Source: Chloroflexota bacterium (GTDB lineage: Bacteria > Chloroflexota > Anaerolineae > J036 > Brachytrichaceae). From it: a stretch of DNA of 64,000 nucleotides. The stretch covers positions 1 through 64,000 of the forward strand of contig JANXLU010000087.1 in assembly GCA_025354985.1 (NCBI GenBank), in the 5' to 3' direction. The notes below the pieces were generated by a model. The model was not told where the DNA came from. It searched no databases and worked only from the letters and a program-made list of their open reading frames with translations. The position numbers and the translations under genes are program-made. Shown piece after piece: positions 39,049 through 48,824 of the stretch (the stretch's first letter is position 1; each line of letters opens with the position of its first letter).

Positions 39049-40815
39049 CTATCGGCCCATGGCCGCACGCAGACTGCCGCATGTTGGACAGGAATTGTCT
39101 GGTCGCAGGATCGAATAACCAGCCTGTGGGTCGCTGTCAAACTGGCGGAAATTCCAATTCCAGATGATGCCGAGGCGTGCACGGCCACTTTGGCGCAGCA
39201 GCGTTACCATCCTGCCTTCCCATTCAGCCTGGTTCCCCAACGTTATGTTATTTCCCCACGAAAATCCACCAGGCAAGCTACCAGCAATGCCGTCTTTTGT
39301 TACGTAACCCATTTCGGTAAAGCAAATGGGTCGCGCACCATGAATGCTGTTCCAGGTGGTATCAAAGGTGCCCCAGAAATACCAGGAATAATGACCGCTC
39401 GGATCACCGCCATCGCGCATGTCGGGCGGATGTGGACTGCCATTAAAGTGCGCGCCCTGACAATCCATGTAGTTGGTGCCTCCAGCCGCATACACACGCT
39501 CCAGGAAACGGTTGTCATCACAAACATCACCGCGACAATTGCCGCCGGCGTAGCCGGTGGGTGCGCTGGCGGCTGCAATAACCATGGTTCCACCATTGGC
39601 AGCTTTGATAGCGTTGTAGCTGGCCTTTAGCAAATTGACATAGGTATCGGGGTTCACCTTGTTGTTGCCTCCACCGCCCCATTCGCGGTCCAGGTTTGGC
39701 TCGTTCCAAACCTCGATGGCATCGGCGCCTTGACGCGCGATGCCGGCCACTTGGGCGGCAAACTCGCCGTGATAACCCGTGTCGGGAGCGCGACCGCGAT
39801 CACCAATCGCGCCAATGAGCACCTTTAGCCCGGCACCATGCGCAGCACCAATAACGCTGCCCAAATCTGGCGCCCCGCCACCACCCATAACCACTTGATA
39901 TTTGATCCAGTCGGCACCGGCCTCGCTCTTCAGCCTACCCAGTGAATTCAAATCCTTTACGTGTGCGCCAAGTTCAAAACCGCCCGTAGCTCCGGCGCCG
40001 GCCACGGGCGCTGCGGCTGCGGCTGCTGCCGGGATGGCAGCTGGCGCACCACCGCTGGATTTGGTGAGCGCAGTAAACACATAGGCCTGCTTGCCCTGGT
40101 AGTTTATTTTTGTCCACTCCCCGGACGTGCCAAGGACAGGCGCGCTCTCGTTGCTACCGAGCGCGCCAACAATGTCTTGATCCAAGCCGGGGCCGGACCG
40201 CACGTTTAGCGAATCTACGATAGGCGTTACTGATGCGCCGCCTGCTGCGGCCGCAGCGGTTGGGGTCGCAGCGGTTGGGGCTGCGCCACCGCCAGAGGTC
40301 AAAGCCGTGAATACATAGGCTTGAAAGCCCTTAAAGTTCACTTTGGTCCACTCACCAGAGGAGCCCAGCACCGCAGCACGTTCGCCACTGTTTAGCTGAC
40401 CAACGATCTCCTGATCCAAACCGGGACCTGAGCGAACGTTTACATAATCACCGGTTGGCGTGACAGAATTTCCGGCGGGTGCTGCTGCGGGTGCGGTGCC
40501 CGCCGCGGGTGCACTCCCGCCTGCAGACGTGTAGGCCGCAAAGACGTAGGTCTGGTAGCCTTGAAAGTCAATCTTCAACCAGTCGCCCTGCGTCGCAATC
40601 ACGCGCACAGCGGTGCCTTCGCTCAATAGGCCGACAATTTGAGCATCATAGCTTGGACCGGATCGAACATTCAGGCTCGGCACGGTCACGGTAACGGTGC
40701 CACCTTGCTGCATCAGCGCCGACGGTGTGGCCGCCGAAACCAATCCAGTACCAGAGGTCAGGCTCGCAAGTGTAAGCGCGCCAGCAGCAGCCAAAGATAT
40801 CAGTCGTTTACTCAT
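39049..40815 (-). CDS. Secreted protein with three bacterial SH3 repeats and a clan GH-A-like glycoside hydrolase domain
   Basis: Three (L/Y)NVRSGP.xDxxIVG repeats; IEVWNEPNLDREWGGG; FTEMGYVTKDG. Confidence 0.8.
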   Translation of the reverse strand: MSKRLISLAAAGALTLASLTSGTGLVSAATPSALMQQGGTVTVTVPSLNVRSGPSYDAQIVGLLSEGTAVRVIATQGDWLKIDFQGYQTYVFAAYTSAGGSAPAAGTAPAAAPAGNSVTPTGDYVNVRSGPGLDQEIVGQLNSGERAAVLGSSGEWTKVNFKGFQAYVFTALTSGGGAAPTAATPTAAAAAGGASVTPIVDSLNVRSGPGLDQDIVGALGSNESAPVLGTSGEWTKINYQGKQAYVFTALTKSSGGAPAAIPAAAAAAAPVAGAGATGGFELGAHVKDLNSLGRLKSEAGADWIKYQVVMGGGGAPDLGSVIGAAHGAGLKVLIGAIGDRGRAPDTGYHGEFAAQVAGIARQGADAIEVWNEPNLDREWGGGGNNKVNPDTYVNLLKASYNAIKAANGGTMVIAAASAPTGYAGGNCRGDVCDDNRFLERVYAAGGTNYMDCQGAHFNGSPHPPDMRDGGDPSGHYSWYFWGTFDTTWNSIHGARPICFTEMGYVTKDGIAGSLPGGFSWGNNITLGNQAEWEGRMVTLLRQSGRARLGIIWNWNFRQFDSDPQAGYSILRPDNSCPTCGSLRAAMGR

Positions 40816-41046
40816 TCAGATTTGGATCTCCTTATCGCGGTCTTGTATTTCAATTTGAGCGCTGTCACGCCGACGGGAGGTTACAACCGAGGCGATCACC
40901 AATGCTGCGATCACGATTGCGAACAATCCCAAAATGGCAAAAACAAACTCAAATATGCCCGTGCCTGGCAATGTTGAAAGCGGAATGGTTAGAAACATGA
41001 GCACGAAAACGAGGATGGGCCATTGCCCGTTGAGTCGCTTTAGCAT
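40816..41046 (-). CDS. Small two-TM membrane protein
   Basis: 76 aa; FVLMFLTIPLSTLPGTGIFEFVFAILGLFAIVIAALVIASVV. Confidence 0.5.
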   Translation of the reverse strand: MLKRLNGQWPILVFVLMFLTIPLSTLPGTGIFEFVFAILGLFAIVIAALVIASVVTSRRRDSAQIEIQDRDKEIQI

Positions 41047-41065
41047 GGGTTACGATTCATTTTAC

Positions 41066-41695
41066 ATGAGGCACTTGGCAAAATTTGCTTTTGAAGTTCT
41101 ATATGGACCGCTGGCCTGGCTCTACGATGTCGTTGCTTGGATGGCATCATTGGGTGAGTGGCAACGATGGGGAGCCTGCGCCCTGGCCTTCGTCAGACCT
41201 GACGACAAGGTGTTGGAGATCGCACATGGACCCGGGCACTTATACGGTTCGTTGCAACGGACCTGCGCGCTGGCAGTTGGTATCGACCGGTCCCGCCAGA
41301 TGGGCTTAATTGCGCACCGCACTGTCAAGGCAGGCTTATTTGCCCAGGCAGATGCGTCCCGATTGCCATTCTTGGATGAATCTTTTGACTGCATGGTCAC
41401 CACTTTTCCCGCACCCTTTATCTTTTGGGCGGAAACGCTTTGCGAAGCTAGGCGGATATTGACACCCGGTGGCAGGTTGATCATCGTGCCCGGAGCCACA
41501 TTTTTGAAAGACACCCTGCTTGGGCAGGCGCTCAACCTAGTTTATCGGGCTACCGGTCAATCAACGGTCAGCACGTTGTACATACACAGGCATGTCCTAG
41601 CCAACGGATTTAGCCTAACCGAGCACTTTGTGCGCACCAAACGAGCAACGGTTACGATTTGGGCGTGCACACCCATCATGACCACGCTGGGATAA
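41066..41695 (+). CDS. Class I SAM-dependent methyltransferase
   Basis: KVLEIAHGPGHLYGSL (motif I variant); RILTPGGRLIIVPG. ATG at 41045 or 41066; ORF track start (40934) overlaps the divergent gene. Confidence 0.75.
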   Translation: MRHLAKFAFEVLYGPLAWLYDVVAWMASLGEWQRWGACALAFVRPDDKVLEIAHGPGHLYGSLQRTCALAVGIDRSRQMGLIAHRTVKAGLFAQADASRLPFLDESFDCMVTTFPAPFIFWAETLCEARRILTPGGRLIIVPGATFLKDTLLGQALNLVYRATGQSTVSTLYIHRHVLANGFSLTEHFVRTKRATVTIWACTPIMTTLG

Positions 41696-41705
41696 TTCGC
41701 GCGTC

Positions 41706-42377
41706 TTGACTTCCTATATTGCCGCCGTAATCGCGCTGATACGCAAGGATGCCTTGCTCGAACTACGGGCCAAAGAGAGCATTAGCGCCATGCTCCTCTT
41801 TGCAGTAATGGCCATTGTTATGTTAAATTTTGGTCTGCGACTGCGTGCCAGTGGTATGCGCGAGTTGGCTCCCAGTGTGCTATGGATTGCAATCGTGTTT
41901 GCGGGAACGCTGGGCATTGGGCGCAACATGGCGGGTGAAACAGTGCATGGCGCCTTTGACGCGCTTCTTCTTGCACCGCATGACCCCTCTTATATTTTTG
42001 CGGGCAAAGCACTGACCAATACGCTTCACATGTTCATCACCGGTTTATTGTGTTTGCCACTCTCGGCGATTTTCTTTGATGAACGACTGCTTCACCCTGG
42101 AGTGATACTGGTCCTTGCAATAGGCACGCTAGGCTACGCCGGCGCCGGGACGCTCACTGCCATCCTTGCCGCCAATACGCGCGCGCGAGACGTGCTGTTG
42201 CCGATACTACTGTTTCCGCTGGTGCTTCCACTTATGGTTGCCTGCGTCCTGGCAACGGCAGGTTTTGTGGATGGCCTACCGTTTGCCGACTTTGGTTCAT
42301 GGCTGGGCGTGGGTGCAGGCTTCGCGGCGATCTTTTGGGCGGCCGGACTCCTATTGTTCGAATATGTGGTGGATTGA
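41706..42377 (+). CDS. ccmB: Haem exporter membrane subunit CcmB
   Basis: RKDALLELRAKESISAMLLFAVMAIVMLNF...GTLGIGRNMAGETVHGAFDALLLAPHDPSYIFAGKAL. Confidence 0.85.
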   Translation: MTSYIAAVIALIRKDALLELRAKESISAMLLFAVMAIVMLNFGLRLRASGMRELAPSVLWIAIVFAGTLGIGRNMAGETVHGAFDALLLAPHDPSYIFAGKALTNTLHMFITGLLCLPLSAIFFDERLLHPGVILVLAIGTLGYAGAGTLTAILAANTRARDVLLPILLFPLVLPLMVACVLATAGFVDGLPFADFGSWLGVGAGFAAIFWAAGLLLFEYVVD

Positions 42378-42416
42378 GTGACATGATTTGGCGCGAATGG
42401 CCTGATCATGGCTGGC

Positions 42417-43343
42417 TTACGCCTCCGGCGGGCGACCATTGCGATTTGTCGCGTCAGCCTCGAGCTGCACTGTTTGATCGTATCCGCCGGTCTTAAGTGC
42501 ATCACGAACCAGCTGAAGCACTTTGCGGCGGGGTTGCTTGTTTTGTGTGCTGCGAATGGCCTGCAGGTAATAGTAGGTAAACGCTCCATTTGGTCTGCCG
42601 TTAAACGTGGCATCGGCACTAGTTTGGTCGGATCGGCACCCCGCCCACAAAATGTGGTGGCTTTCGGTCGATACGGTATCGACCAATGTTTTGGAGGATG
42701 AGCCGGGATCATTGATCCCAGGCAACGCACGCTTGGGCTTGGCAACCCGGTGGGTGCCTTCACGCAGATCAGCCAACCCGCGCGCCGGCAACGCGCGAAG
42801 CCGGTCAAAGGCGGTAAACGTCGGGGGCGGAAGGTATCGCGGCTTTGGTCGGTCTGGAAACCCCATCAGGTCAATCGGTCGCAGACCAGTACCGCTGTGA
42901 CAGGTGTCAAAGTAGCACTCCAACAAAACGTCGTCCGGAAGTTGAACAAAAAGATCATGCAACTCATCGTCGATGATGACGTGATCCGTGTCCCACTGAT
43001 CACCGTTTTGTTGCAAGTCATGCGGGCAAAATGCTTCATCGGCCTGATCGGCTTCATCCCCACTGATGTCCGGCACCTGGGTGCCGTGGGATGACATAAG
43101 AAATACGATGTACTTGACGCTACCAGCCTTTGCGGCAGCAACCAGCGTGGTCAGGTTGCTGAGGATATTCACCTTGGTGGCTTGGGCATCATGTAATAGG
43201 GTGATGTCATCGTCGGAAAAATGCAGCGTATCCTTTAGCAAGGCAGCAAAATCAAAGGTGTCATTGACACAGCCCTTTAATGTGGCATTTGGCAAAAACT
43301 GAAATTGATTAACCCCCACCAACAGCGCTCTTCGATTGGACAT
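42417..43343 (-). CDS. Metacaspase-like caspase family (C14) protease
   Basis: RRALLVGVNQF; GCVNDTFDFAALL; FLMSSHGTQVPD (His); ECYFDTCHSGTG (Cys). Confidence 0.88.
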   Translation of the reverse strand: MSNRRALLVGVNQFQFLPNATLKGCVNDTFDFAALLKDTLHFSDDDITLLHDAQATKVNILSNLTTLVAAAKAGSVKYIVFLMSSHGTQVPDISGDEADQADEAFCPHDLQQNGDQWDTDHVIIDDELHDLFVQLPDDVLLECYFDTCHSGTGLRPIDLMGFPDRPKPRYLPPPTFTAFDRLRALPARGLADLREGTHRVAKPKRALPGINDPGSSSKTLVDTVSTESHHILWAGCRSDQTSADATFNGRPNGAFTYYYLQAIRSTQNKQPRRKVLQLVRDALKTGGYDQTVQLEADATNRNGRPPEA

Positions 43344-43462
43344 GATTTACCTCCTGATGCTCAAAGATTGTAGATGGCGACCATGCAAAAGTCAATCGGT
43401 GCCAGACTCGGATTACCGTAGGTGGTCGGCCTCTTCCGCGGGCGGATGGGCATAATTGGGCC

Positions 43463-43870
43463 ATGGCAGGGTATTCACGCACGCCGCTAGTCAAAAAGCT
43501 TGGGATCAAACCCATGCACAAACTGTGCTTCGTATCCCCACCCGAACATTTTGATCAGACGCTTGGCACACTCCCAAATGGTATAGAGCTACGAGCGGCA
43601 TCCGACGAGCATCTCAACATCGTTCTCGTGTTTGCCACCCGCGTGCACGAGCTGGCTAGCCTTGTGCCAGGGCTACTCGCTCACATTTCGATAGATGGCA
43701 GTTTGTGGATTTGCTGGCCAAAGCGTGCCAGCAAACTGCCCACCGACTTGAGTGATGCCATTGTTCGTAACTTCGGTCTGACAACCGGTTGGGTCGATGT
43801 CAAAGTCTGTGCCATTGACGAGCGCTGGTCAGCACTGAAATTTGTGCGCCGCCTCAAGGATCGCGTGTGA
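43463..43870 (+). CDS. DUF3052-like small protein
   Basis: MAGYSRTPLVKKLGIKP...SLWICWPKRASKLPTDLSDAIVRNFGLTTGWVDVKVCAIDERWSALKFVRR. Confidence 0.8.
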   Translation: MAGYSRTPLVKKLGIKPMHKLCFVSPPEHFDQTLGTLPNGIELRAASDEHLNIVLVFATRVHELASLVPGLLAHISIDGSLWICWPKRASKLPTDLSDAIVRNFGLTTGWVDVKVCAIDERWSALKFVRRLKDRV

Positions 43871-45663
43871 TGAAAATAGCTCACCGGCTGATGGTTGCCA
43901 TGGCTATGGTTCTTGAAGGCATCATTGGAGTGCGCGCAGTAGCCCAGGCAGGAGCTGCAACCAGTGCAACCGCAATGGAGACGTCCCGACCGCACGAATC
44001 TGCGCCCACTGACCAAACCACGCCAGGCCTATTGGAAGCCGCCGTTGCATCGGGCGAATTGGACCGTGGCACCGCCGATCTTTTGCTGGCGTATGCGCTA
44101 ACCGGTGACGCCAGGCTGCCTGAAAAGTTTATTGGATGGGGCCGGTGGAGTGGCACTCTGGCGCATGCACAACTGACCCGGCGTGCCAACCAAGCACGGA
44201 GTCAGAACGGCTTTTTGAGCACGTCCAGCCTTGGTTCGGTTGCAATTTACACCAAGGTTTCCGCGCTTCTTTCAAACACCTGCAGCCAGAGCTGGGACGG
44301 CGCTCAATCCTTGCCGGATGCACAAACGTCGGCCCACTTCTATATTCAATATGACGCCTCATTGCTGGGAGGTGGTTTGACGGTTCAAGATTACATTGCA
44401 GCATTGGAAACCAGCTGGGACACCGAAATCGGAACGTTCGGATTTGTCACGCCTCCCATCAAAACCGCAAATCCACCGCCAGGTGGGAAATACTTCGTGC
44501 GGATCAATGGCTTGCCAAACGGTGTTTATGCAATTACCTCCGATACGGGAGATTATGGCGGTGATCCGAACGGCAACGGTATTTTTGACGATGACAACCC
44601 CAACTCACCCTGGACTGAGACGCATGCCCGGGCATCGTGCATGATTTTTAATCAAAACTTTGGCAGCCTCACGAGCATGTTCCCGCACGAGGCATTGAGC
44701 TCAACCGTGGCTCATGAGCTATTTCACGCCATCCAATATGGCTTGGGTGCGGTAGACGCATACAACATTACCGGCAGCGCACGAGACATTGTGCTGATTG
44801 AGGGCAGCACAACCGCCCTCGAAGATGAAGTTTTTGACGCCTCAAACGACAACGCCAGATCATTCGGCTATCCATCCTTCGCCACCTGTCTGGCGGACGA
44901 CGAGAACACAGCTGACGCCTACGCATCCTGGTTGTGGTGGCGCGCATTGATCGAACCCTTTGGCCATGACATAGCCGGTGGGAGCGAGCAAGTGCTGCAG
45001 GATTTTTACGAGGTCACTGGTCGCAACCCGGGTGTCACGCACATGGATGCATTGAAGCAGGCCCTTGCAAACAAAGGTGCGACGCTGGCCGTGGCCTATC
45101 ATTCGGCCTCGATCGCGCTCAAAGTGATGCGTCCTTGTGGAGGAAGCTATGTGCACCCAACCTGCATGAGCGAGGCGGCTACGTACGTGGCCACTCACGG
45201 AAACACGCCCGTTACTGGCGCAATATCCAGCGTCGGAATCTCGCTGACCACGGCCGTTCAAGATAACTATGGATCAAACTGGACGCAAATGCCGGTCGCG
45301 ACAGCAAACTACATCGTGACGGTAACAAACTCAAGCGTTGGCGGCGCGTTGCGGGCGAGTTTTGTCTGTGACACCGGAGCCAATCTGGTAATAACCGACT
45401 GGCCAGGTGTTTTGACGTCCGGTCAATCAGCGGCGGTGACGGTGGCACCAGCAGGTTGTGCAAGCACCGTGCTGGTGGTCACCAATGAAAGCTCGACGGC
45501 CAGCGCACCAGTCACGTGTGCAGCGCGCTCGATGCTGATCGAAACCAACCGCATGGTGGCATCACCCACCCCGGTCCCGACTGCAACAACGCCACCCACC
45601 GGTGTCCGCCAGCCGCTTCCGCACACCACACGGTCGTATTTCATACCGGTCCTCGTGCGGTAA
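43867..45663 (+). CDS. Secreted zincin-like metalloprotease-type protein
   Basis: HExxH motif in VAHELFHAIQYG; LIEGSTTALEDEV; TPVPTATTPP stretch and hydrophobic C-terminus; overlaps upstream gene by 4 nt. Confidence 0.65.
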   Translation: MMKIAHRLMVAMAMVLEGIIGVRAVAQAGAATSATAMETSRPHESAPTDQTTPGLLEAAVASGELDRGTADLLLAYALTGDARLPEKFIGWGRWSGTLAHAQLTRRANQARSQNGFLSTSSLGSVAIYTKVSALLSNTCSQSWDGAQSLPDAQTSAHFYIQYDASLLGGGLTVQDYIAALETSWDTEIGTFGFVTPPIKTANPPPGGKYFVRINGLPNGVYAITSDTGDYGGDPNGNGIFDDDNPNSPWTETHARASCMIFNQNFGSLTSMFPHEALSSTVAHELFHAIQYGLGAVDAYNITGSARDIVLIEGSTTALEDEVFDASNDNARSFGYPSFATCLADDENTADAYASWLWWRALIEPFGHDIAGGSEQVLQDFYEVTGRNPGVTHMDALKQALANKGATLAVAYHSASIALKVMRPCGGSYVHPTCMSEAATYVATHGNTPVTGAISSVGISLTTAVQDNYGSNWTQMPVATANYIVTVTNSSVGGALRASFVCDTGANLVITDWPGVLTSGQSAAVTVAPAGCASTVLVVTNESSTASAPVTCAARSMLIETNRMVASPTPVPTATTPPTGVRQPLPHTTRSYFIPVLVR

Positions 45664-45699
45664 GTGACGCGCCGCGCGGCGCCTGCTACCGACGCTGTA

Positions 45700-46431
45700 C
45701 TAGCCCAACTTCTCAAGCGGTTTTGCATTGCCGCGAACCGGAGATGGGCCCCCAATAGGCGCCGCCCACGATACGCCGTTTGAAATAACCTGGCGAACAA
45801 GTGGGTTGAAATAAGTCTGGTAGGTTTCATGACCGGGGCGAAAATAAAATATCCGTCCATTGCCACGCGTAAAGGTGCAGCCACTGCGAAACACTTCACC
45901 GCCCTTGAACCAGCTTACAAAAACAAGCTCGTCCGGCGCAGGGATGTCGAAGTGTTCGCCATACATTTCCTCTTCATCCAGGTCAATGTGTTCCGGCAGA
46001 CCTTGGGCGATCTGATGACCCGGGTTTACCACCCAGATTCGCTCATTCTCACCGGCCTCGCGCCACTTTAAGTCGCACGAAGTGCCCATCAGTTTCTTAA
46101 AGATTTTGCTAAAGTGCCCGCTGTGGAGCACGACCATTCCCATGCCCGCCATAACCCTGGCGTGAACACGTTCAACGATTTCGTCCTTCACATCCCCGTG
46201 AGCCATATGACCCCACCATACCAATACATCTGTGTTGGCCAACACGTCAGCCGTCAGACCGTGCTCAGGCTCGTCCAGCGTCGCTGTTCTGACAACAAAC
46301 GCCTGGTTTGGGCGTAAACCTTCGGCGATGGCTTCGTGAATACCGGCCGGGTAGCACTGGCGGACCAGGTCGTCGACTTTTTCATGACGATATTCATTCC
46401 AAACGGTAACTCGGATTGGATGGTTGTTCAT
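45700..46431 (-). CDS. ThuA-like (class I GATase-fold) protein
   Basis: [18 protein letters not shown]...[15 protein letters not shown]...[17 protein letters not shown]...[19 protein letters not shown]. Confidence 0.85.
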   Translation of the reverse strand: MNNHPIRVTVWNEYRHEKVDDLVRQCYPAGIHEAIAEGLRPNQAFVVRTATLDEPEHGLTADVLANTDVLVWWGHMAHGDVKDEIVERVHARVMAGMGMVVLHSGHFSKIFKKLMGTSCDLKWREAGENERIWVVNPGHQIAQGLPEHIDLDEEEMYGEHFDIPAPDELVFVSWFKGGEVFRSGCTFTRGNGRIFYFRPGHETYQTYFNPLVRQVISNGVSWAAPIGGPSPVRGNAKPLEKLG

Positions 46432-46478
46432 GGTTGTAGTGTATCGGAAATGAAATATTCGCCCTGCGGGTTGGTCAC

Positions 46479-48794
46479 TCAAAACTCATCATACGAAATA
46501 TTTGCCGGGCTCACACCAAAATCGTTCAACATGGTGATCGTGGCCTTGATCATTGGCGGCGGCCCACACAGATAATATTCTACATTTCGTGGATCCGGGT
46601 GGCTCCCAAGATACGCCTCTCGGACCACGTCATGAATAAACCCGATTGGACCCGTCCAGGCATCTTCCGACAGCGGTTCAGATAGTGCCAAGTTAAATTT
46701 GAAGTTTGCGTGCCTTGCTGCCAAAGATTCAAAATAATCGGTGTAAAAGAGCTCCTGGCGTGACCGCGCGCCATACCAATAGCTGATGCGCCGCTCCGTC
46801 CGTGTCGTCTCCAAAAGATTTGAAAGATGAGAACGCAACGGGGCCATCCCGGCCCCGCCACCGATATATACCATTTCGCGCATTCCTGGTTTGATGTGAA
46901 ACTCGCCAAACGGCCCAACCGCGGTGACGTGGTCGCCAGGCTTTAGCCCAAACAAATAGCTCGAACCGACACCTGCATTGCACGCCTGCCCCCTGGGAGG
47001 CGTGGCAATTCGCACGTTGAACTTTAGCTGCGACTCACGCGCCGGGTTGGTGGCAAAGGAATAATTTCGGCGACAGGCCATCTCATTGCCGGATACAAAC
47101 TCAAAAACATGCTGCGCCTGCCAAACAATAGCGTAGGGCTGACCAACCGAGACATGTTCCAATGAGCGTGGTGCATAAACCGGAATGTCAAACTGCAGAT
47201 AATCGCCCGGCTTATAGTTCAACGGTAGCGTCTCGGACTCGGGTTCAAGAACCAATTCCTTAATGAACGTGGCGACATTTTCATTGGAGACCACTCGGAA
47301 TGCGTGTACAGGCGCTGGTGAGGTGAGGGCCAGCCCGCCTGCCGATGACACATCCATTTCCAGGACACCGTTTCGTTCACGAACCGGATAGGTTCGCAAC
47401 GCCAGACAAACGGGCGCCCGTTGAGGTGAGCCATCCCGGATGTCAAATCGGCCGTTGTGTTTGGGACATTCGATTTGCGTGCCCTTCACCATCCCATCCG
47501 CGAGGTGCGCGTTGCCATGGGTGCATATGCCATCGGTTGCATAGCACCCGCCGTCGGCGGCCCGATAGACTGCATACGTCTGATTTGCAGAGTCAACACG
47601 AATTACGTCCGCACGCTGCAGCAGCGAGCCTGGGCCAATTGCAATCCAGCCAGTGCCGTCCGTGACCGGATCCACGATGATCGGCTTCGCTATTTGTGGC
47701 GCTTCAGCGGGGTAGGTCGGTGTCGGCAGCACGCGCATTACGTGCCAGGCAGGGTCTTTGATTTGACGCAACAATGCCGGAATAATTTCACGATAGGCCT
47801 GGACTAGACCGTTGTAAGGCGTTGGCGAATCCGACTTGATCAACGCGTGAAGGCGTGGCAACGCGTGATAAGGCACCAGCGGAAACATGTGATGCTCCAG
47901 GTGATAGTTCATATTCCAATACAGGAACCTATTGACGGGATTCATATAAACGGTTCGGCAATTCAAGCGGTGATCAAGAACATTTTCGGCCAGTCCGGCG
48001 TGTTGCGTGAATCCATAAACGCTCATGAGCCAGGCGCCGTAGAACGTCGGTAGACCGACATACATAAGCGGCAGAATACTTTGAGTAGCAATGCTCAGTG
48101 CAAGCACAGATGCATATATCGCGACATATATCCTGGCGCGCGCATACACGCTGTGCGCCGCAGCGTCGGGAATATAGGTGCGTTCCTCGTCGGTAAGTCT
48201 TCCACGCAGATGCAGCGCCAGTGTGCGCACAAACTTGCGAAACGCGCCCAGGTTAAAAAAGCTCGCAACCAACATCCACACACTTGTTGGGCGGGGCACC
48301 GCAATTTCCGGATCGCGCCCCACAATGATCGTGTCACTATGATGGCGGGTGTGACTCCAGCGCCAGGGCGTGGATTCGCGCAACACCATAAACGAGGCGA
48401 TTTCATACAACACGTTGTTCATCCAATCCGACTTGAATGCCGTGCCGTGGCCGGCCTCATGCCAGCGCGAATCAGACGATGAGGCATAGATCACGCCGTA
48501 AATGGCAAACGGGATAACCGCCCATGGCGAACCCCATAATGCGTAGCCGGCGGCCCCAAATAAAAATAGCAGTCCAAACCAAATAATCGTGTCACGAATG
48601 GCCGGTCCGTTCTTGCGTGTGAGCAGCACGCGTAGGTCTTCCTTGGCAACCGGTGAGGCATACCATGTGGCCTCGGCAAGCCCCTTTTCAACGGCAGCCG
48701 CCGAATCCCTGCCAACCAAACTGTAGTCGCTTAACTGGATGGGTCGTTTTAGCGCTGTATTCATGATTTTGTTCTCTTTTCCTGATTGCCACAC
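46479..48794 (-). CDS. Triple fusion: membrane fatty-acid-desaturase-like - Rieske [2Fe-2S] - FAD/NAD(P)-binding reductase
   Basis: Desaturase His boxes HEAGHG, HTRHH, HLEHH; Rieske CTHGNAHL...CPKHNGRFD; NqrF-like [38 protein letters not shown]. Confidence 0.9.
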   Translation of the reverse strand: MWQSGKENKIMNTALKRPIQLSDYSLVGRDSAAAVEKGLAEATWYASPVAKEDLRVLLTRKNGPAIRDTIIWFGLLFLFGAAGYALWGSPWAVIPFAIYGVIYASSSDSRWHEAGHGTAFKSDWMNNVLYEIASFMVLRESTPWRWSHTRHHSDTIIVGRDPEIAVPRPTSVWMLVASFFNLGAFRKFVRTLALHLRGRLTDEERTYIPDAAAHSVYARARIYVAIYASVLALSIATQSILPLMYVGLPTFYGAWLMSVYGFTQHAGLAENVLDHRLNCRTVYMNPVNRFLYWNMNYHLEHHMFPLVPYHALPRLHALIKSDSPTPYNGLVQAYREIIPALLRQIKDPAWHVMRVLPTPTYPAEAPQIAKPIIVDPVTDGTGWIAIGPGSLLQRADVIRVDSANQTYAVYRAADGGCYATDGICTHGNAHLADGMVKGTQIECPKHNGRFDIRDGSPQRAPVCLALRTYPVRERNGVLEMDVSSAGGLALTSPAPVHAFRVVSNENVATFIKELVLEPESETLPLNYKPGDYLQFDIPVYAPRSLEHVSVGQPYAIVWQAQHVFEFVSGNEMACRRNYSFATNPARESQLKFNVRIATPPRGQACNAGVGSSYLFGLKPGDHVTAVGPFGEFHIKPGMREMVYIGGGAGMAPLRSHLSNLLETTRTERRISYWYGARSRQELFYTDYFESLAARHANFKFNLALSEPLSEDAWTGPIGFIHDVVREAYLGSHPDPRNVEYYLCGPPPMIKATITMLNDFGVSPANISYDEF

Positions 48795-48824
48795 ATGCTA
48801 CGACATGCTTCAATTATTTTAGCT

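Noticed and set aside
42134-42808. 224-aa minus-strand ORF overlapping ccmB and the metacaspase
   Set aside because: Overlaps two well-supported genes (one in another frame on the same strand); composition rich in R/P/S/T with no domain.
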